This document shows, one piece after another, positions 7,322 through 16,261 of a stretch of DNA of 64,000 nt; the stretch's first letter is position 1, and each line of letters opens with the position of its first letter. Position numbers and translations under genes: made by a program. This DNA is from Clostridiales bacterium (lineage in GTDB: Bacteria; Bacillota; Clostridia; Oscillospirales; Oscillospiraceae): NCBI GenBank assembly GCA_004556755.1, contig SFFW01000004.1, forward strand, positions 1-64,000, given 5' to 3'. A model generated the notes under the pieces. That model saw nothing but the letters and a program-made list of their open reading frames with translations. It was not told where the DNA came from and searched no databases.

Positions 7322-7828
7322 TCAGTATTGCAGAATGGGAGCGGAGCCGTCGTCCTCGCTCTTTTCGACGGAGCGGATCTCGACCTCGTATGAGCAGTGA
7401 TCGTTCACCTGAACAAGCACCCGATCGCCGGTCCTTTTGCCGAGTACGGCCTTCCCGAAGGGCGACTCACGGCTGATAAGCCCCTTTAGGGGGTCGGTGC
7501 GCACGGTGGTCACGACCTGTATCACCTGCGTTTCGTCGTCGTCCGGCATATAGACCGTCACCTTGTCGTACAGTCCGACGACGTTCTCCTCACGGGAGCC
7601 GGAGTCGATTATATGTGCGGAGCGGATCATGTTTTCAAGGTAGCGGATCCTGCTGCCGTTGCGATTTTTCTGACGCTTGGCTTCCTTGTACTCGAAGTTC
7701 TCGCTCAGGTCGCCGAAGGCACGGGTGCGCTTTACCTCCTCGATAAGCTCGGGCATAAGCTTGTCACGGCGGTAAGTTAGCTCTTCCTTCATCTTGTCAA
7801 TGTCCTTGCGTGTCAGCTCGTCGTTCAT
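7322..7828 (-). CDS. greA: Transcription elongation factor GreA family
   Basis: A 168-residue protein with an N-terminal coiled coil and a C-terminal FKBP-like domain. The tip motif GDLSENFEYKEAKR carries the acidic residues that place Mg(II) in the RNA polymerase active site to stimulate transcript cleavage and rescue backtracked complexes. The rest of the C-terminal domain (DPLKGLISRESPFGKAVLG) is typical. I chose the ATG at 7826-7828, preceded by GAAGG; the longer frame begins 33 bases upstream without a site. Confidence 0.9.
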   Translation of the reverse strand: MNDELTRKDIDKMKEELTYRRDKLMPELIEEVKRTRAFGDLSENFEYKEAKRQKNRNGSRIRYLENMIRSAHIIDSGSREENVVGLYDKVTVYMPDDDETQVIQVVTTVRTDPLKGLISRESPFGKAVLGKRTGDRVLVQVNDHCSYEVEIRSVEKSEDDGSAPILQY

Positions 7829-7852
7829 TTCAAAACCTTCTTTCCGACGGAC

Positions 7853-7881
7853 ATTGTACAACCTCTAAGCGCCATATTCAA
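7853..7881 (-). promoter_or_regulatory. greA promoter
   Basis: On the minus strand: TTGAAT (complement of 7876-7881), 17-nt spacer, TACAAT (complement of 7853-7858), about 25 nt before the ATG. Confidence 0.7.
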
Positions 7882-7897
7882 GCACCCAAATAAAATG

Positions 7898-7926
7898 TTG
7901 AGTTTTTTGCGCCGAAAGAGTAAAAT
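7898..7926 (+). promoter_or_regulatory. Promoter for SecB-like gene pair
   Basis: TTGAGT at 7898-7903, 17-nt spacer, TAAAAT at 7921-7926. It is divergent from the greA promoter, 16 bases away. Confidence 0.6.
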
Positions 7927-7958
7927 GTATGCGGAAATCTTATTATGGGAGAATCGCC

Positions 7959-8309
7959 ATGAATTATGAAGTAATTGATTTTAAAACCGTGAGCGTAAAC
8001 TATAAGCTCGACACCGGCATCGGCTCGGAGCTGGGGCTGCGTGCGGAGAGCCGTGTCTCCGTCAAAACGCCCGACGAGTGGTGCGGCTACGTTTACCTGT
8101 ACCTCAACACCAAGATACACGACGAGAACGACACCTATTTTGTTTTCGACATCACCACCGAGACGGTCATCAAGATACCCGACGAGATAAGCGAGATGAG
8201 CGAGGAGCTTATGCAGGAGCTTATTCCCCTTGCACAGCAGCGCTCGTATGCCGCCATTCGTGATATGTCCCTTGCGATGGGCATAAACGAACTGGACCTC
8301 AGCAAGTGA
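7959..8309 (+). CDS. SecB-like fold protein (tentative)
   Basis: A 116-residue protein of alternating beta strands followed by helices. The order resembles SecB: strands with YVYLYLNTKI and DTYFVFDITTE, then an acidic stretch (PDEISEMSEELMQELIP) and a helix ending AMGINELDLSK, like the SecB tail where arginines precede a Gly-x-x-x-Leu motif. No motif is decisive, so this is an inference. GGGAGA precedes the ATG at 7959. The nucleotidyltransferase starts one base after its stop, so they are co-transcribed. Confidence 0.45.
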   Translation: MNYEVIDFKTVSVNYKLDTGIGSELGLRAESRVSVKTPDEWCGYVYLYLNTKIHDENDTYFVFDITTETVIKIPDEISEMSEELMQELIPLAQQRSYAAIRDMSLAMGINELDLSK

Positions 8310-8310
8310 T

Positions 8311-9216
8311 ATGAGAGAGCCGGTACTTGTTATAATGGCTGCCGGCATGGGCAGCCGCTTCGGAGGACCGAAGCAGATAAAGGCGGTAGACGATATGGGG
8401 CACGCCATCATCGACTACTCGCTGTACGATGCAAAGCGTGCAGGCTTTAAGAAGGTCGCATTCATCATAAAGCGTGAGCTGGAGGAGGACTTTAAGCTCC
8501 GTGTCGGCAAGCGTGCCGAGGCACATTTTGACGTGGAGTACGTCTATCAGGAGCTTGACCGCCTGCCGGAGGGCTTCTCCGTCCCGGAGGGCAGGGTAAA
8601 GCCCTGGGGCACGGGTCACGCCGTGCTGTGCTGCGAAGGTCAGGTGGACGCACCCTTTGCCGTCATTAACGCCGACGACTTCTACGGTCCCGGCGCTTAC
8701 TCCGCAATATACGATTTTCTGAGCGCCGAGCGCCCGGAGAGCGAGTATGCGATGGTCGGCTACCGTCTGAGAAACACCGTGACCGACAACGGCTACGTCG
8801 CACGGGGCATCTGCGAGTCGGAAAACGGCTACCTGTGCAGCATCACCGAGCGCACGCACATCGAAAAGGACGGTGACGACGCCGTTTACGTCGAGGACGG
8901 AAAGCGCTGCCCCGTTTCGGGCGACACGCTCGTGTCAATGAATTTCTGGGGCTTTTCGCCGATGATGCTCAGAGAGCTTCGCAAGCGCTTCCCGGCGTTT
9001 CTCGAAAAGGCGATGGTCGAGAACCCCCTCAAGGGCGAGTATTTCCTTCCTGCCGTCGCCGATGCGCAGCTTAAAGAGGGCATCGCCACCGTGCGCACCC
9101 TGCCGTGCAGCGAGACCTGGTACGGCATGACCTACCTCAGCGACCTCGACTGTGTAAAGTCGGCGCTCTCCGATATGCGCAGCCGTGGCATCTACCCCGA
9201 CCGTCTGCTCGACTGA
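8311..9216 (+). CDS. Sugar-phosphate nucleotidyltransferase-like protein
   Basis: A 301-residue Rossmann-type enzyme of the NTP-transferase family. VLVIMAAGMGSRFGGPKQ is the nucleotide-binding Gly-rich loop plus the Lys/Gln that contacts the substrate. VINADDFYGPGAY is the acidic metal-binding site, in place of GDxx in classical members. It probably makes an NDP-sugar or another activated intermediate, but the substrate is not evident. It is translationally linked to the SecB-like gene and followed by a strong terminator. Confidence 0.75.
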   Translation: MREPVLVIMAAGMGSRFGGPKQIKAVDDMGHAIIDYSLYDAKRAGFKKVAFIIKRELEEDFKLRVGKRAEAHFDVEYVYQELDRLPEGFSVPEGRVKPWGTGHAVLCCEGQVDAPFAVINADDFYGPGAYSAIYDFLSAERPESEYAMVGYRLRNTVTDNGYVARGICESENGYLCSITERTHIEKDGDDAVYVEDGKRCPVSGDTLVSMNFWGFSPMMLRELRKRFPAFLEKAMVENPLKGEYFLPAVADAQLKEGIATVRTLPCSETWYGMTYLSDLDCVKSALSDMRSRGIYPDRLLD

Positions 9217-9218
9217 AT

Positions 9219-9259
9219 AAAAAAGACTTGAAAAAGCAAAGCTTTTTCAAGTCTTTTTT
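9219..9259. terminator. Bidirectional terminator
   Basis: 19-bp perfect hairpin (9219-9237 with 9241-9259, AAA loop) ending in A6/T6 tracts on both strands, between the convergent nucleotidyltransferase and prmA genes. Confidence 0.92.
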
Positions 9260-10173
9260 CATCTGCACACGAAGCAGTGCCATTCTTCCTCGTGGAGGTG
9301 GCGCAGGATCGTGAAGCCTGAGCTTTGAAGTGCAGCCAAAACCTCGTCCTCTCTGCCGTCGATTATGCCGGAGGCTATGAACACGGCGTTATCCGACATG
9401 AAGCTGCGCACATGGGGAGAGAGCGGAATGATGACGTCGGAAACGATGTTCGCAAGCACGATGTCATAGCCCTCTCCGAGACTGCGGCGCAGCCCCGCAT
9501 CCGAGCAAACGTCGCCGCAATACACCCGCAGACGGTCGGAACCGATGCCGTTGAGTGCGGCGTTCGACATCACGACGTCGGGCGCTTTGGGGTCAATGTC
9601 GCAGCCGACGCAGGACTCTGCGCCCAAAACGAGGGCGCCGATGCCGAGTATGCCGCTGCCGCAGCCGAGATCAAGCACCGTCCTTGCGCCGGGGACATAG
9701 TCCTGAAGCGCCGCAAGGCACATCTTCGTCGTGGGGTGACTTCCGCTGCCGAACATGAGACCGGGGTCGAGACGCAAAACGCAGCGCCCGTCTTCCTCGG
9801 CGCTTTCCCACTCCGGCACGACGAGCAGACGCTCGCCGACGGGGATGGGCTTGTAGTAGGCACGCCAGTTGTTCTCCCAGTCGCTGTCGGCGACGGGACG
9901 GGTCGTGACCGCATAGCGCTGCCGGATGAGAGTGAGAAGCGCCGCACCCTCGTCGTCGTCGGTTATGTAGCACTTTAAGCGGGACACGCCCGTGTAGCTG
10001 CGGCGCAGCTCGTCGTCAACGTAGTCCCAATACTGGCGGTTGTTTTCGAGGAAGTCCTTAAAGTCGTTCTCGTTTTCGATTATGACGCCGCTGCAGCCGA
10101 GTGCACACAGCTCGTCACAGCGGGCGTCAAGCTCCGACTCCGGGGTCTCGATGCTTATCTCGATATAGTTCAT
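9259..10173 (-). CDS. prmA: Ribosomal protein L11 methyltransferase
   Basis: A 304-residue class I SAM-dependent methyltransferase. LDLGCGSGILGIGALVLGA is the SAM-binding motif I and GCDIDPKA the following acidic motif. The N-terminal domain (MNYIEISIETPESELDA) matches the L11-recognition domain of PrmA. LANIVSDVIIPL fits the family's catalytic Asn-rich region. PrmA trimethylates ribosomal protein L11. AGAGGTGG precedes the ATG. It lies directly downstream of hpf on the same strand, but a terminator separates them. Confidence 0.93.
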   Translation of the reverse strand: MNYIEISIETPESELDARCDELCALGCSGVIIENENDFKDFLENNRQYWDYVDDELRRSYTGVSRLKCYITDDDEGAALLTLIRQRYAVTTRPVADSDWENNWRAYYKPIPVGERLLVVPEWESAEEDGRCVLRLDPGLMFGSGSHPTTKMCLAALQDYVPGARTVLDLGCGSGILGIGALVLGAESCVGCDIDPKAPDVVMSNAALNGIGSDRLRVYCGDVCSDAGLRRSLGEGYDIVLANIVSDVIIPLSPHVRSFMSDNAVFIASGIIDGREDEVLAALQSSGFTILRHLHEEEWHCFVCR

Positions 10174-10184
10174 ATTCCACCTCT

Positions 10185-10210
10185 AAAAATCCCCCGCCTG
10201 AGGCGGGGGA
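10185..10210 (-). terminator. hpf terminator
   Basis: 9-bp GC hairpin (10190-10198 with 10202-10210) followed on the minus strand by TTTTT (complement of 10185-10189), between hpf and prmA. Confidence 0.85.
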
Positions 10211-10243
10211 TGCGGTTATTTTTCCTGTTTTGCCTGCGCTTTC

Positions 10244-10789
10244 TCAGTTCGCAGGCTCGTCACATATAAGTCCGTAGCCGCCGTTCTTGCGGCGGTAAAC
10301 AACTGAAATTGCGCCGTCCTCCTCGTCGTTTCTGAACACGAAGAACTCGTGCTCCAAGAGGTTCATCTGGAGAATGGCCTCCTCCGGCGACATGGGCTTG
10401 ATGGAGAAACGCTTGCTGCGGACGATATTGAATTCCTCTGCTTCATCCTCCTCAGCAGGCATATAGGAGGGTTTGACCTCACGCTCCAGAGCTCCCTCCC
10501 TCAGCCGCTTTTCAAGGCGGGTCTTATTCTTGCGTATCTGCCGCTCAATGGCAGCGACGCTCGAATCGACGGAGGCGTACATGTCGTTGGTAAGTTCGCT
10601 TGCCCTGTAGAACAGTCCGTTGTTGCTGATGGTGATCTCCGCAAGGAATCTGCCTCGCTCCATGCTGAAGGTGACGTAAGCCGTGCTTTCGGTCTTAAAG
10701 AACCTGTCCAGCTTGCCGACCTTCTTCTCGGTATAGGCCCTCAGCTCATCGGAACTGTCCATCCTTTTTTCGGTAAAAGTGAACTTCAT
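10244..10789 (-). CDS. hpf: Ribosome hibernation-promoting factor, long form
   Basis: A 181-residue long-form HPF. The N-terminal domain (MKFTFTEKRMDSSDELRAY) folds like the YfiA/RaiA domain and blocks the decoding site. After an acidic linker (PAEEDEAEEF), the C-terminal domain FSIKPMSPEEAILQMNLL drives dimerisation of 70S ribosomes into 100S particles, as known for the long form in Firmicutes. AAAGGAG precedes the ATG. The gene has its own promoter and terminator. Confidence 0.95.
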   Translation of the reverse strand: MKFTFTEKRMDSSDELRAYTEKKVGKLDRFFKTESTAYVTFSMERGRFLAEITISNNGLFYRASELTNDMYASVDSSVAAIERQIRKNKTRLEKRLREGALEREVKPSYMPAEEDEAEEFNIVRSKRFSIKPMSPEEAILQMNLLEHEFFVFRNDEEDGAISVVYRRKNGGYGLICDEPAN

Positions 10790-10838
10790 TTGTGTCAGCT
10801 CCTTTCTGCGTTCGCAGGATGTCTCCCGCTATGGGTTT

Positions 10839-10844
10839 ATTATA
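10839..10844 (-). promoter_or_regulatory. hpf -10 element
   Basis: Minus-strand TATAAT (complement of 10839-10844) preceded by TGC (extended -10), about 50 nt before the ATG. No clear -35 is seen. Confidence 0.5.
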
Positions 10845-10927
10845 GCACACTATGTGCAAAAAGAAAAGAACATTTTATGAAATATGCAGCAAGGATTTAG
10901 GAGAACGGGGTCACATTTTGTTAATAA

Positions 10928-12865
10928 TCACATGGCATACACGGTGCAGTCGGGCAGCTTCGCCTCAAGCTCCGCAATTTGGTCGGGGGTGAGCGAGGTG
11001 CCGGAGATGTAAAGCTCACGCAGGGAACTAAGACCGTAAAGCGGGCTTGCGTCGGTAATGGGGTTGTCGCTCAGGTCGAGCTTTTTAAGCGAGGTGCAGC
11101 GAGACAGCACGCTGATATCGCTTATCCCGCAGCCGACGAGACTAAGCTCGGTCACGTCGTTTTTAAAGCTCTTGCCGCCAAGCTCAAGCGTTACCGTGAC
11201 GGGGGTGAAGCTCACGGCGCAGCCGGGCAGCTTCTTTTTGAGCTCGTCAACGGCGGACTGCGTAAGCTCCTCGTTGCCGTCCAGAAGCAGCGTTCTGAGG
11301 GCGTCGAGCTTATACAGCTTCTGAAGCGACGCATCCTTGATGCCGGTGAAGTCCAAGCACAGCGTCTTGAGCGAGCTGAGGTCGGACAGCGCCGAAATGC
11401 CCTTGAGCGGATTGCGGGAAAGATGCAGCTCGTTGAGCTTCTTGAGGTCGGACAGCGCCGTCACGGAATCTATCTTGTTTCCGGCAAGATTCAGATACTC
11501 AAGCTTTTTAAGACCCATGAGCGGGCGCACGTCGTCTATCTTGTTGTTCTCGAGGTCAAGGGATTTAAGCCCGGTGATGTCCATGAGCGGGGTGAGGTCC
11601 TTTATGCTGTTGTCGCCGAGGTCGAGCTTTTCAAGCGAGGTACACAGCGAAAGCAGGGAAATGTCCGATATGCCGCAGCCGGAGAGGTCGAGGCTTGTAA
11701 CGTCGCTCTTAAAGGTCCTGCCGCCGAGGGTGATCTCCACAACGTCGGGCGATGCGTCGTCGCTGTAGATTATGCAGGAGGGGAGTGCGGTTTTAAGCTC
11801 CGCAAGCTGGGTCTCGCTTATATCCATCCCGGTGATGTAGAGGATGCCGAGATTGTGCAGCGAATACAGGGGAGAGAAGTCCTCTATCCTGTTGTTGTCA
11901 AGGTACAGGGTGCGCAGCTCGGTAAGCCCGGAGAGCACCGAAATGTCCTTTATCTTATTGCTGCGAAGGTCGAGCGTCGTAAGCTCGTTGAGACCCTTAA
12001 GGAAGCTCAGCCCGATGATCTCGTTGTCGCTCAGATTGAGCGTTTTGAGCTTTTCGAGCCGTGAAAGCTCAGACAGGCGGCTGCTCTTTATGCCCTTGCC
12101 GGAGAGGTCGAGTATCTCGGTGTCGGCGTCAAAAGGCTCGCCGCAGATGATGACGGTCTTGCCCTCGTCGTAGGCTTCCTTCGCCTTGCGGAGCTGCTCC
12201 AAACGCTTGCTTATGACGCTGCTGCCGGAGTTCGAGCTTTCGAGTATGGCGATGGCGTTTACATAGTCGCTCTTTGCCTCGTAGCATTCCGACATGAGGA
12301 GCAGGCACTCGTCGGTTTTCTTGACGGAAAGTGCCTGACGCAGCTCGGAAAGAGCCTCGTCGTACTTGCCGTCGTAGTAATAGCTCTGCGCAAGCTCAAA
12401 GGAGTCGTTATACGCCTTGTTCTGCGCCGTGCTTCTTATTATAAGAGTACCGACGACAAGCAGCGCAACGATCGCCGCCGCAATGCAGGCGATGGTGACG
12501 GTGCGCTTTTTGCGGCGCTTCTCCTCGGCACGGCGGGCAATGATGCGCTTTGCGGCGGGCGACGCCTCGGACGCTTCCTCCTCGTCATAATCGTCGTCCC
12601 CGTCCTCCTGCGGCTCGCTTTCAAAGCCCTCCTCGTCACGAAGCAGAGCGTCAAAATCAAGCTCGCCGTCAGGCGAAAGAACGTAGTCCCGCTTTATGCC
12701 GGCCTCGTTTAACGCCTCCTGCCTTGCACGTCTGAGCTTTTCCTCAAGCTCCGCCGTGTTCATTATAACGGTGGCGTCCTTTCTGACGGCAGTCACCGTA
12801 GGCTCGTTATCGTCCCGGTTAAAGGCGCTCACGGTAAGGTCGTTGTCATCATGTATTTTGCTCAT
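10928..12865 (-). CDS. TPR-LRR membrane protein
   Basis: A 645-residue protein built as follows: residues 1-121, cytoplasmic, acidic, with a basic RRAEEKRRKKR stop-transfer signal; 122-144, one transmembrane helix; about 150-215, TPR-like helices (ALSELRQALS, YVNAIAILES); about 248-640, leucine-rich repeats of the 22-residue SDS22/internalin type. The LRR part is made of three blocks, each opened by a GGxxFKxDVTxL segment and closed by a short ELKxxLP segment. It is probably an extracytoplasmic binding scaffold. CAGGAG precedes the ATG. It overlaps the upstream membrane gene by 17 bases. Ligand unknown. Confidence 0.85.
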   Translation of the reverse strand: MSKIHDDNDLTVSAFNRDDNEPTVTAVRKDATVIMNTAELEEKLRRARQEALNEAGIKRDYVLSPDGELDFDALLRDEEGFESEPQEDGDDDYDEEEASEASPAAKRIIARRAEEKRRKKRTVTIACIAAAIVALLVVGTLIIRSTAQNKAYNDSFELAQSYYYDGKYDEALSELRQALSVKKTDECLLLMSECYEAKSDYVNAIAILESSNSGSSVISKRLEQLRKAKEAYDEGKTVIICGEPFDADTEILDLSGKGIKSSRLSELSRLEKLKTLNLSDNEIIGLSFLKGLNELTTLDLRSNKIKDISVLSGLTELRTLYLDNNRIEDFSPLYSLHNLGILYITGMDISETQLAELKTALPSCIIYSDDASPDVVEITLGGRTFKSDVTSLDLSGCGISDISLLSLCTSLEKLDLGDNSIKDLTPLMDITGLKSLDLENNKIDDVRPLMGLKKLEYLNLAGNKIDSVTALSDLKKLNELHLSRNPLKGISALSDLSSLKTLCLDFTGIKDASLQKLYKLDALRTLLLDGNEELTQSAVDELKKKLPGCAVSFTPVTVTLELGGKSFKNDVTELSLVGCGISDISVLSRCTSLKKLDLSDNPITDASPLYGLSSLRELYISGTSLTPDQIAELEAKLPDCTVYAM

Positions 12866-13451
12866 TGTCGTTCTCCTGAGTTTGAGTATTGTCGCCGCTT
12901 GGAAACTCCTTCATTGCAAAGCATATGAAAAACAGCGAAAGCATTATACACAGCACCGAAAGCTCCGGCAGCCACTCCTCAAGCGTCATTGCGCCGCTTG
13001 AGCCGAGTATGGTGCTGAGATCGTCCACAAAGACGTGGTACAGAAACGGCAGACCGAACAGAGGCAGAAGCAGCCACTTCGTGCCGATGATGCCGAACAC
13101 GGTCGAAAAGTATATTCCCGCAACGAGCATATACAGGATGATGCACAGCACCGTGTGCAAAACGCTGTCAAAGCCCGTCGCCTTGATGATGAAAAACACC
13201 ACGCCGAGCAGCACGGGGATGAAGGTGAGCGAAAAGTTCTTTTCCCCCATGCGCAGGATCATATACGCAAACAGCAGATTGCAGGCGATGGGGAGCGAGA
13301 TCTGAGCGATTATAAAGCCCTGACTTTTCGTCTCCCAAAAGCCCCAGTAGCCGAGAAAGCGAAGGAGTGCGGACAGCAGCATGAGCGCCGCCGAGATGCG
13401 GACAAAAACGTTGCTGCCGCTTACATAGTAGCGAGTTCCGTTTCCCTTCAT
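12849..13451 (-). CDS. Multi-pass membrane protein of unknown function
   Basis: A 200-residue protein with about six hydrophobic helices (for example VFVRISAALMLLSALLRFLG, FIPVLLGVVFFIIKATG) and a short hydrophilic tail (SGDNTQTQENDNEQN). No recognisable motif. It has no clear ribosome binding site and starts six bases after the M29 aminopeptidase stop, so translation is likely coupled. It overlaps the TPR-LRR gene by 17 bases and is conserved in this order here, so it may help insert or anchor that protein. Confidence 0.75.
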   Translation of the reverse strand: MKGNGTRYYVSGSNVFVRISAALMLLSALLRFLGYWGFWETKSQGFIIAQISLPIACNLLFAYMILRMGEKNFSLTFIPVLLGVVFFIIKATGFDSVLHTVLCIILYMLVAGIYFSTVFGIIGTKWLLLPLFGLPFLYHVFVDDLSTILGSSGAMTLEEWLPELSVLCIMLSLFFICFAMKEFPSGDNTQTQENDNEQNT

Positions 13452-13457
13452 GGCGAT

Positions 13458-14684
13458 TTAGAACGCCCAGCCGCCGTTGCGGAAGATGGGGACCTCCCTG
13501 CCGTCGGCGGTGATGCCGGTGATGTCGGTGTCGTGACTGCCTATCATGAAGTCCTCGTGGATCATTGAGTCGTTTATGCCCATGCTGCGGCACTCCTCGA
13601 TGCTGTACTTGTCGTAGTCCCTGATGCAGCTCGTGAAGCCTGCGCCGAGAGCAAGGTGACAGGCGGCGTTCTCGTCAAACAGCGTGTTGTAGAACATGAT
13701 GCCGCTGTTGCGGATGGGGCTGTCGTAGGGTACGAGCGCACACTCGCCGAGCATCGCTGCGCCCTCGTCCATGGAGACCATGGTGCGCAGAGCGTCCTCG
13801 TTCTTCTCGGCGTGTACCTCGACCACCTTGCCGCCTTCAAAGCGGATGGAGAAGTTTTCAATCATAACGCCACGGTAGGAGAGCGGACGGGTGGAGTAGA
13901 CGATACCCTCTGCGTCGCCTCTCATGGGGCTTGTGAAGACCTCCTCGCTGGGAATGTTCGGGTTGTAGGTTATGCCGCTGCCCAAGGTATCCTCCGCACC
14001 GGCAAGGAAGAGCGCCTCCGGGATGAGACCGACGGAGAAGTCCGTGCCGTTTGAGGAGCGGTACTTGAGTCTGCGCAGACCGAGGGAGTTGAGGTAATCG
14101 CAGCGGCGCTTTAAGTCGGCGTTATGCTCACGCCATGCGCTCATACCGTCGCCGTCGGCACGGGAGGTGTAGAGTATTGCCTCCCAAAGCTTTTCGACCG
14201 CCTCGTCGACGGGCAGCTCGGGGAACACCTTGCTTGCCCACTTCTTTCCGGGAACGGCGGCAATGCACCACTGGTACTTGTTCTCCATCTCGTCACGGAT
14301 GGGCTTTATGACGGACCAGCGCTTCTGTATCGCCTGACCCCACTTTTCCTGATCCATGCCGTCAAGCCCGTTGGGGTCGGACGATTCGAGATATATCATC
14401 GCAGGCAGGGTCTTTGCCCTGTAAAGAAGCCTCTCACGCTCCCAATCCTTGACCTCACCGAGACCGTCGGCAGAGCGGTACTTGACGTTTAAAAGCTGGA
14501 GGGGCTGATGCGACCACTCCACACGGACGTCGCTTGCACCCGCCTTGTAGCATTCCTCGACCACGAGCTCGACAAAATCGGGCTGGTCAAGCTCGGCGTT
14601 TATGACGACCTCCTGTCCCTCACGGACGTTTACGCCGACCCTGACAATAAGCTCGGCAAAGGACCTTTTCTTATTTATATCCAT
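13458..14684 (-). CDS. M29-family aminopeptidase
   Basis: A 408-residue metallopeptidase of family M29 (AmpS/thermophilic aminopeptidase type). Family features include GTDFSVGL, PSEEVFTSPMRGDAEG (two metal-ligand Glu), and HLALGAGF with NDSMIHEDFMIGS near the C-terminus, giving His and Asp ligands. It removes N-terminal amino acids from peptides in the cytoplasm. I chose the ATG at 14682-14684, which follows GAGAGGTG; an upstream in-frame ATG 63 bases earlier overlaps the promoter. A minus-strand TATAAT lies at the complement of 14718-14723. Confidence 0.9.
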   Translation of the reverse strand: MDINKKRSFAELIVRVGVNVREGQEVVINAELDQPDFVELVVEECYKAGASDVRVEWSHQPLQLLNVKYRSADGLGEVKDWERERLLYRAKTLPAMIYLESSDPNGLDGMDQEKWGQAIQKRWSVIKPIRDEMENKYQWCIAAVPGKKWASKVFPELPVDEAVEKLWEAILYTSRADGDGMSAWREHNADLKRRCDYLNSLGLRRLKYRSSNGTDFSVGLIPEALFLAGAEDTLGSGITYNPNIPSEEVFTSPMRGDAEGIVYSTRPLSYRGVMIENFSIRFEGGKVVEVHAEKNEDALRTMVSMDEGAAMLGECALVPYDSPIRNSGIMFYNTLFDENAACHLALGAGFTSCIRDYDKYSIEECRSMGINDSMIHEDFMIGSHDTDITGITADGREVPIFRNGGWAF

Positions 14685-14717
14685 GGTTTGCACCTCTCTG
14701 ATATTTTTCGTGCGAAT

Positions 14718-14723
14718 ATTATA
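14718..14723 (-). promoter_or_regulatory. -10 element for the M29-LRR cluster
   Basis: Minus-strand TATAAT, 33 nt before the aminopeptidase ATG. The -35 17 nt further up (TGGTAA) is weak. Confidence 0.5.
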
Positions 14724-14786
14724 ACACAGCCCGTCCCGAATTACCACTACAATAAAAATAAGTATGTAAACTTTTTGTATCGTCGC

Positions 14787-14815
14787 TTGAGAAGCCGGAC
14801 AGATTGTATTATACT
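14787..14815 (+). promoter_or_regulatory. Promoter for the coiled-coil gene
   Basis: TTGAGA at 14787-14792, 17-nt spacer, TATACT at 14810-14815, 35 nt before the ATG at 14851. Confidence 0.65.
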
Positions 14816-14850
14816 ACAGCACATGAAAATTGCTTATTCGGGGTGATACC

Positions 14851-16248
14851 ATGGCAGGAACGAGCTATGCGAAAATTATATCCGTGTTTCTGGCGATCGC
14901 CTGCATATTTGCGGCGATCTCCGGCGCAGCGGAGCTTGTGAGCGGACTGAGTACGCTCGGTGTCGAGAAGGAGGAGTACGATACGTTTGCCTCCGAGCTT
15001 AGCGAGCTTTTTGACGCCGAGGAAAAGATCAAGTCGCAGCGCAGCGAGTACGAAAGCCTGAAAGCGGACTACGACAAGCAGGCGGCGGAGTACGAGCTGA
15101 GTTTAAGCAAACACGCAGACGACGTGAAGGCTTACGAGAAAAGCGCCGCCGACTACAATCAGAAGCTGCTCCAATACAGCATCGGGCAGAACGCCCTTTC
15201 GACCGGACTGAGCGGGATAGACAGCGGAAAGCTGCAGCTTGAGTACGGCTTCGGCGCATACGAGCAGGGAAAGAGCGAGTTTGACAAAAGCCTGAGCGAT
15301 TTTGAAAAGCAGAAGGCGGAGTTTGAGCAGAGCAAGACGCTTTACGACACCGGACTTTCGATCTACAACGACACCGAAAAGAGCTACAACGAGCTGGTCG
15401 GCAGGATAGACGAGCTTCAAAAGGGCGGCATGAGCCGTGAGGAAGCGCTCACTGCCGTGTCGGCGGAGCTTGGAACCGAAGTCACGGAGGAGAGCCTTGC
15501 GCAGACGGCTTCCGCACTTGAGACGGCAAAGACCTCGCTTTCGATGCTGGGGTCGGTCATTGAGATGGCGGAGGGCGTGATACCCGCAGCCGAGGCTCAG
15601 TTGGCGGAGGGACAGGAGCAGCTCAATGCACTTTACGCTCAGCTCGTGCAGGCGAGGACCTCGCTTTCGGAGGCGGAGGCGACGCTTGCGGCGGGAAAGA
15701 GCCGGTTAAATGCCATAAACAGTGAGCTTTACGGCAGCCGTGAGGGGCTTATAGAAGCTGCGTCGCTCATAGCCGAGAACGAGGCAAAGCTCGAAGAGCG
15801 CAAGGCGGAGCTCTCAAGCAGCCACGAGGCGCTTGCCGATTATGAGGATATGCAGGAGAAGCTGCGCCGCAGTCACGCCCGCTTCGTCGGCATGGGATTC
15901 GGCAGCGAGGAGGACGACGACGAGACGCTGCTTGCGGCGGCGCAGGAGAAGGCGGACACGATGTACGCCGAATACTCCGGCAAGCTGTGGGGACTTATAG
16001 CGGGCGTTGCGCTGCTGCTCATTGCGGCGGCGGGCTACATCGTCTTTGCGGCGATGCTCAAAAAGCGCATAGACCGCAGGTGCTTTATAGGAGCGGCGGC
16101 GATCTGTGTCTTGGCACTTAGCTCGGCGATAGTGGGTCTTGCGACGGGGGCCGTCGGCAGCTCGGCCGTCATATCCGCATTTGCTGTCGCAGTCTTTGCG
16201 GCGCTGGAGCTTCCCGCAATGAAAAAAGACCTCGAAGCAAGGGCTTAA
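14851..16248 (+). CDS. Coiled-coil membrane protein
   Basis: A 465-residue protein. One N-terminal helix (IISVFLAIACIFAAISGAAEL) is followed by about 320 residues of Ala/Glu/Lys-rich coiled coil, then about three transmembrane helices at the C-terminus (LIAGVALLLIAAAGYIVFAA and later). The coiled coil contains repeated short units such as QKAEFEQSKTLYDTG and EAQLAEGQEQL. GGGGTG precedes the ATG at 14851. It resembles spacer-type stalk proteins rather than an enzyme. It has its own promoter and is followed by the rpsF operon promoter. Function unknown. Confidence 0.75.
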   Translation: MAGTSYAKIISVFLAIACIFAAISGAAELVSGLSTLGVEKEEYDTFASELSELFDAEEKIKSQRSEYESLKADYDKQAAEYELSLSKHADDVKAYEKSAADYNQKLLQYSIGQNALSTGLSGIDSGKLQLEYGFGAYEQGKSEFDKSLSDFEKQKAEFEQSKTLYDTGLSIYNDTEKSYNELVGRIDELQKGGMSREEALTAVSAELGTEVTEESLAQTASALETAKTSLSMLGSVIEMAEGVIPAAEAQLAEGQEQLNALYAQLVQARTSLSEAEATLAAGKSRLNAINSELYGSREGLIEAASLIAENEAKLEERKAELSSSHEALADYEDMQEKLRRSHARFVGMGFGSEEDDDETLLAAAQEKADTMYAEYSGKLWGLIAGVALLLIAAAGYIVFAAMLKKRIDRRCFIGAAAICVLALSSAIVGLATGAVGSSAVISAFAVAVFAALELPAMKKDLEARA

Positions 16249-16261
16249 AGGCAAAAAATGC

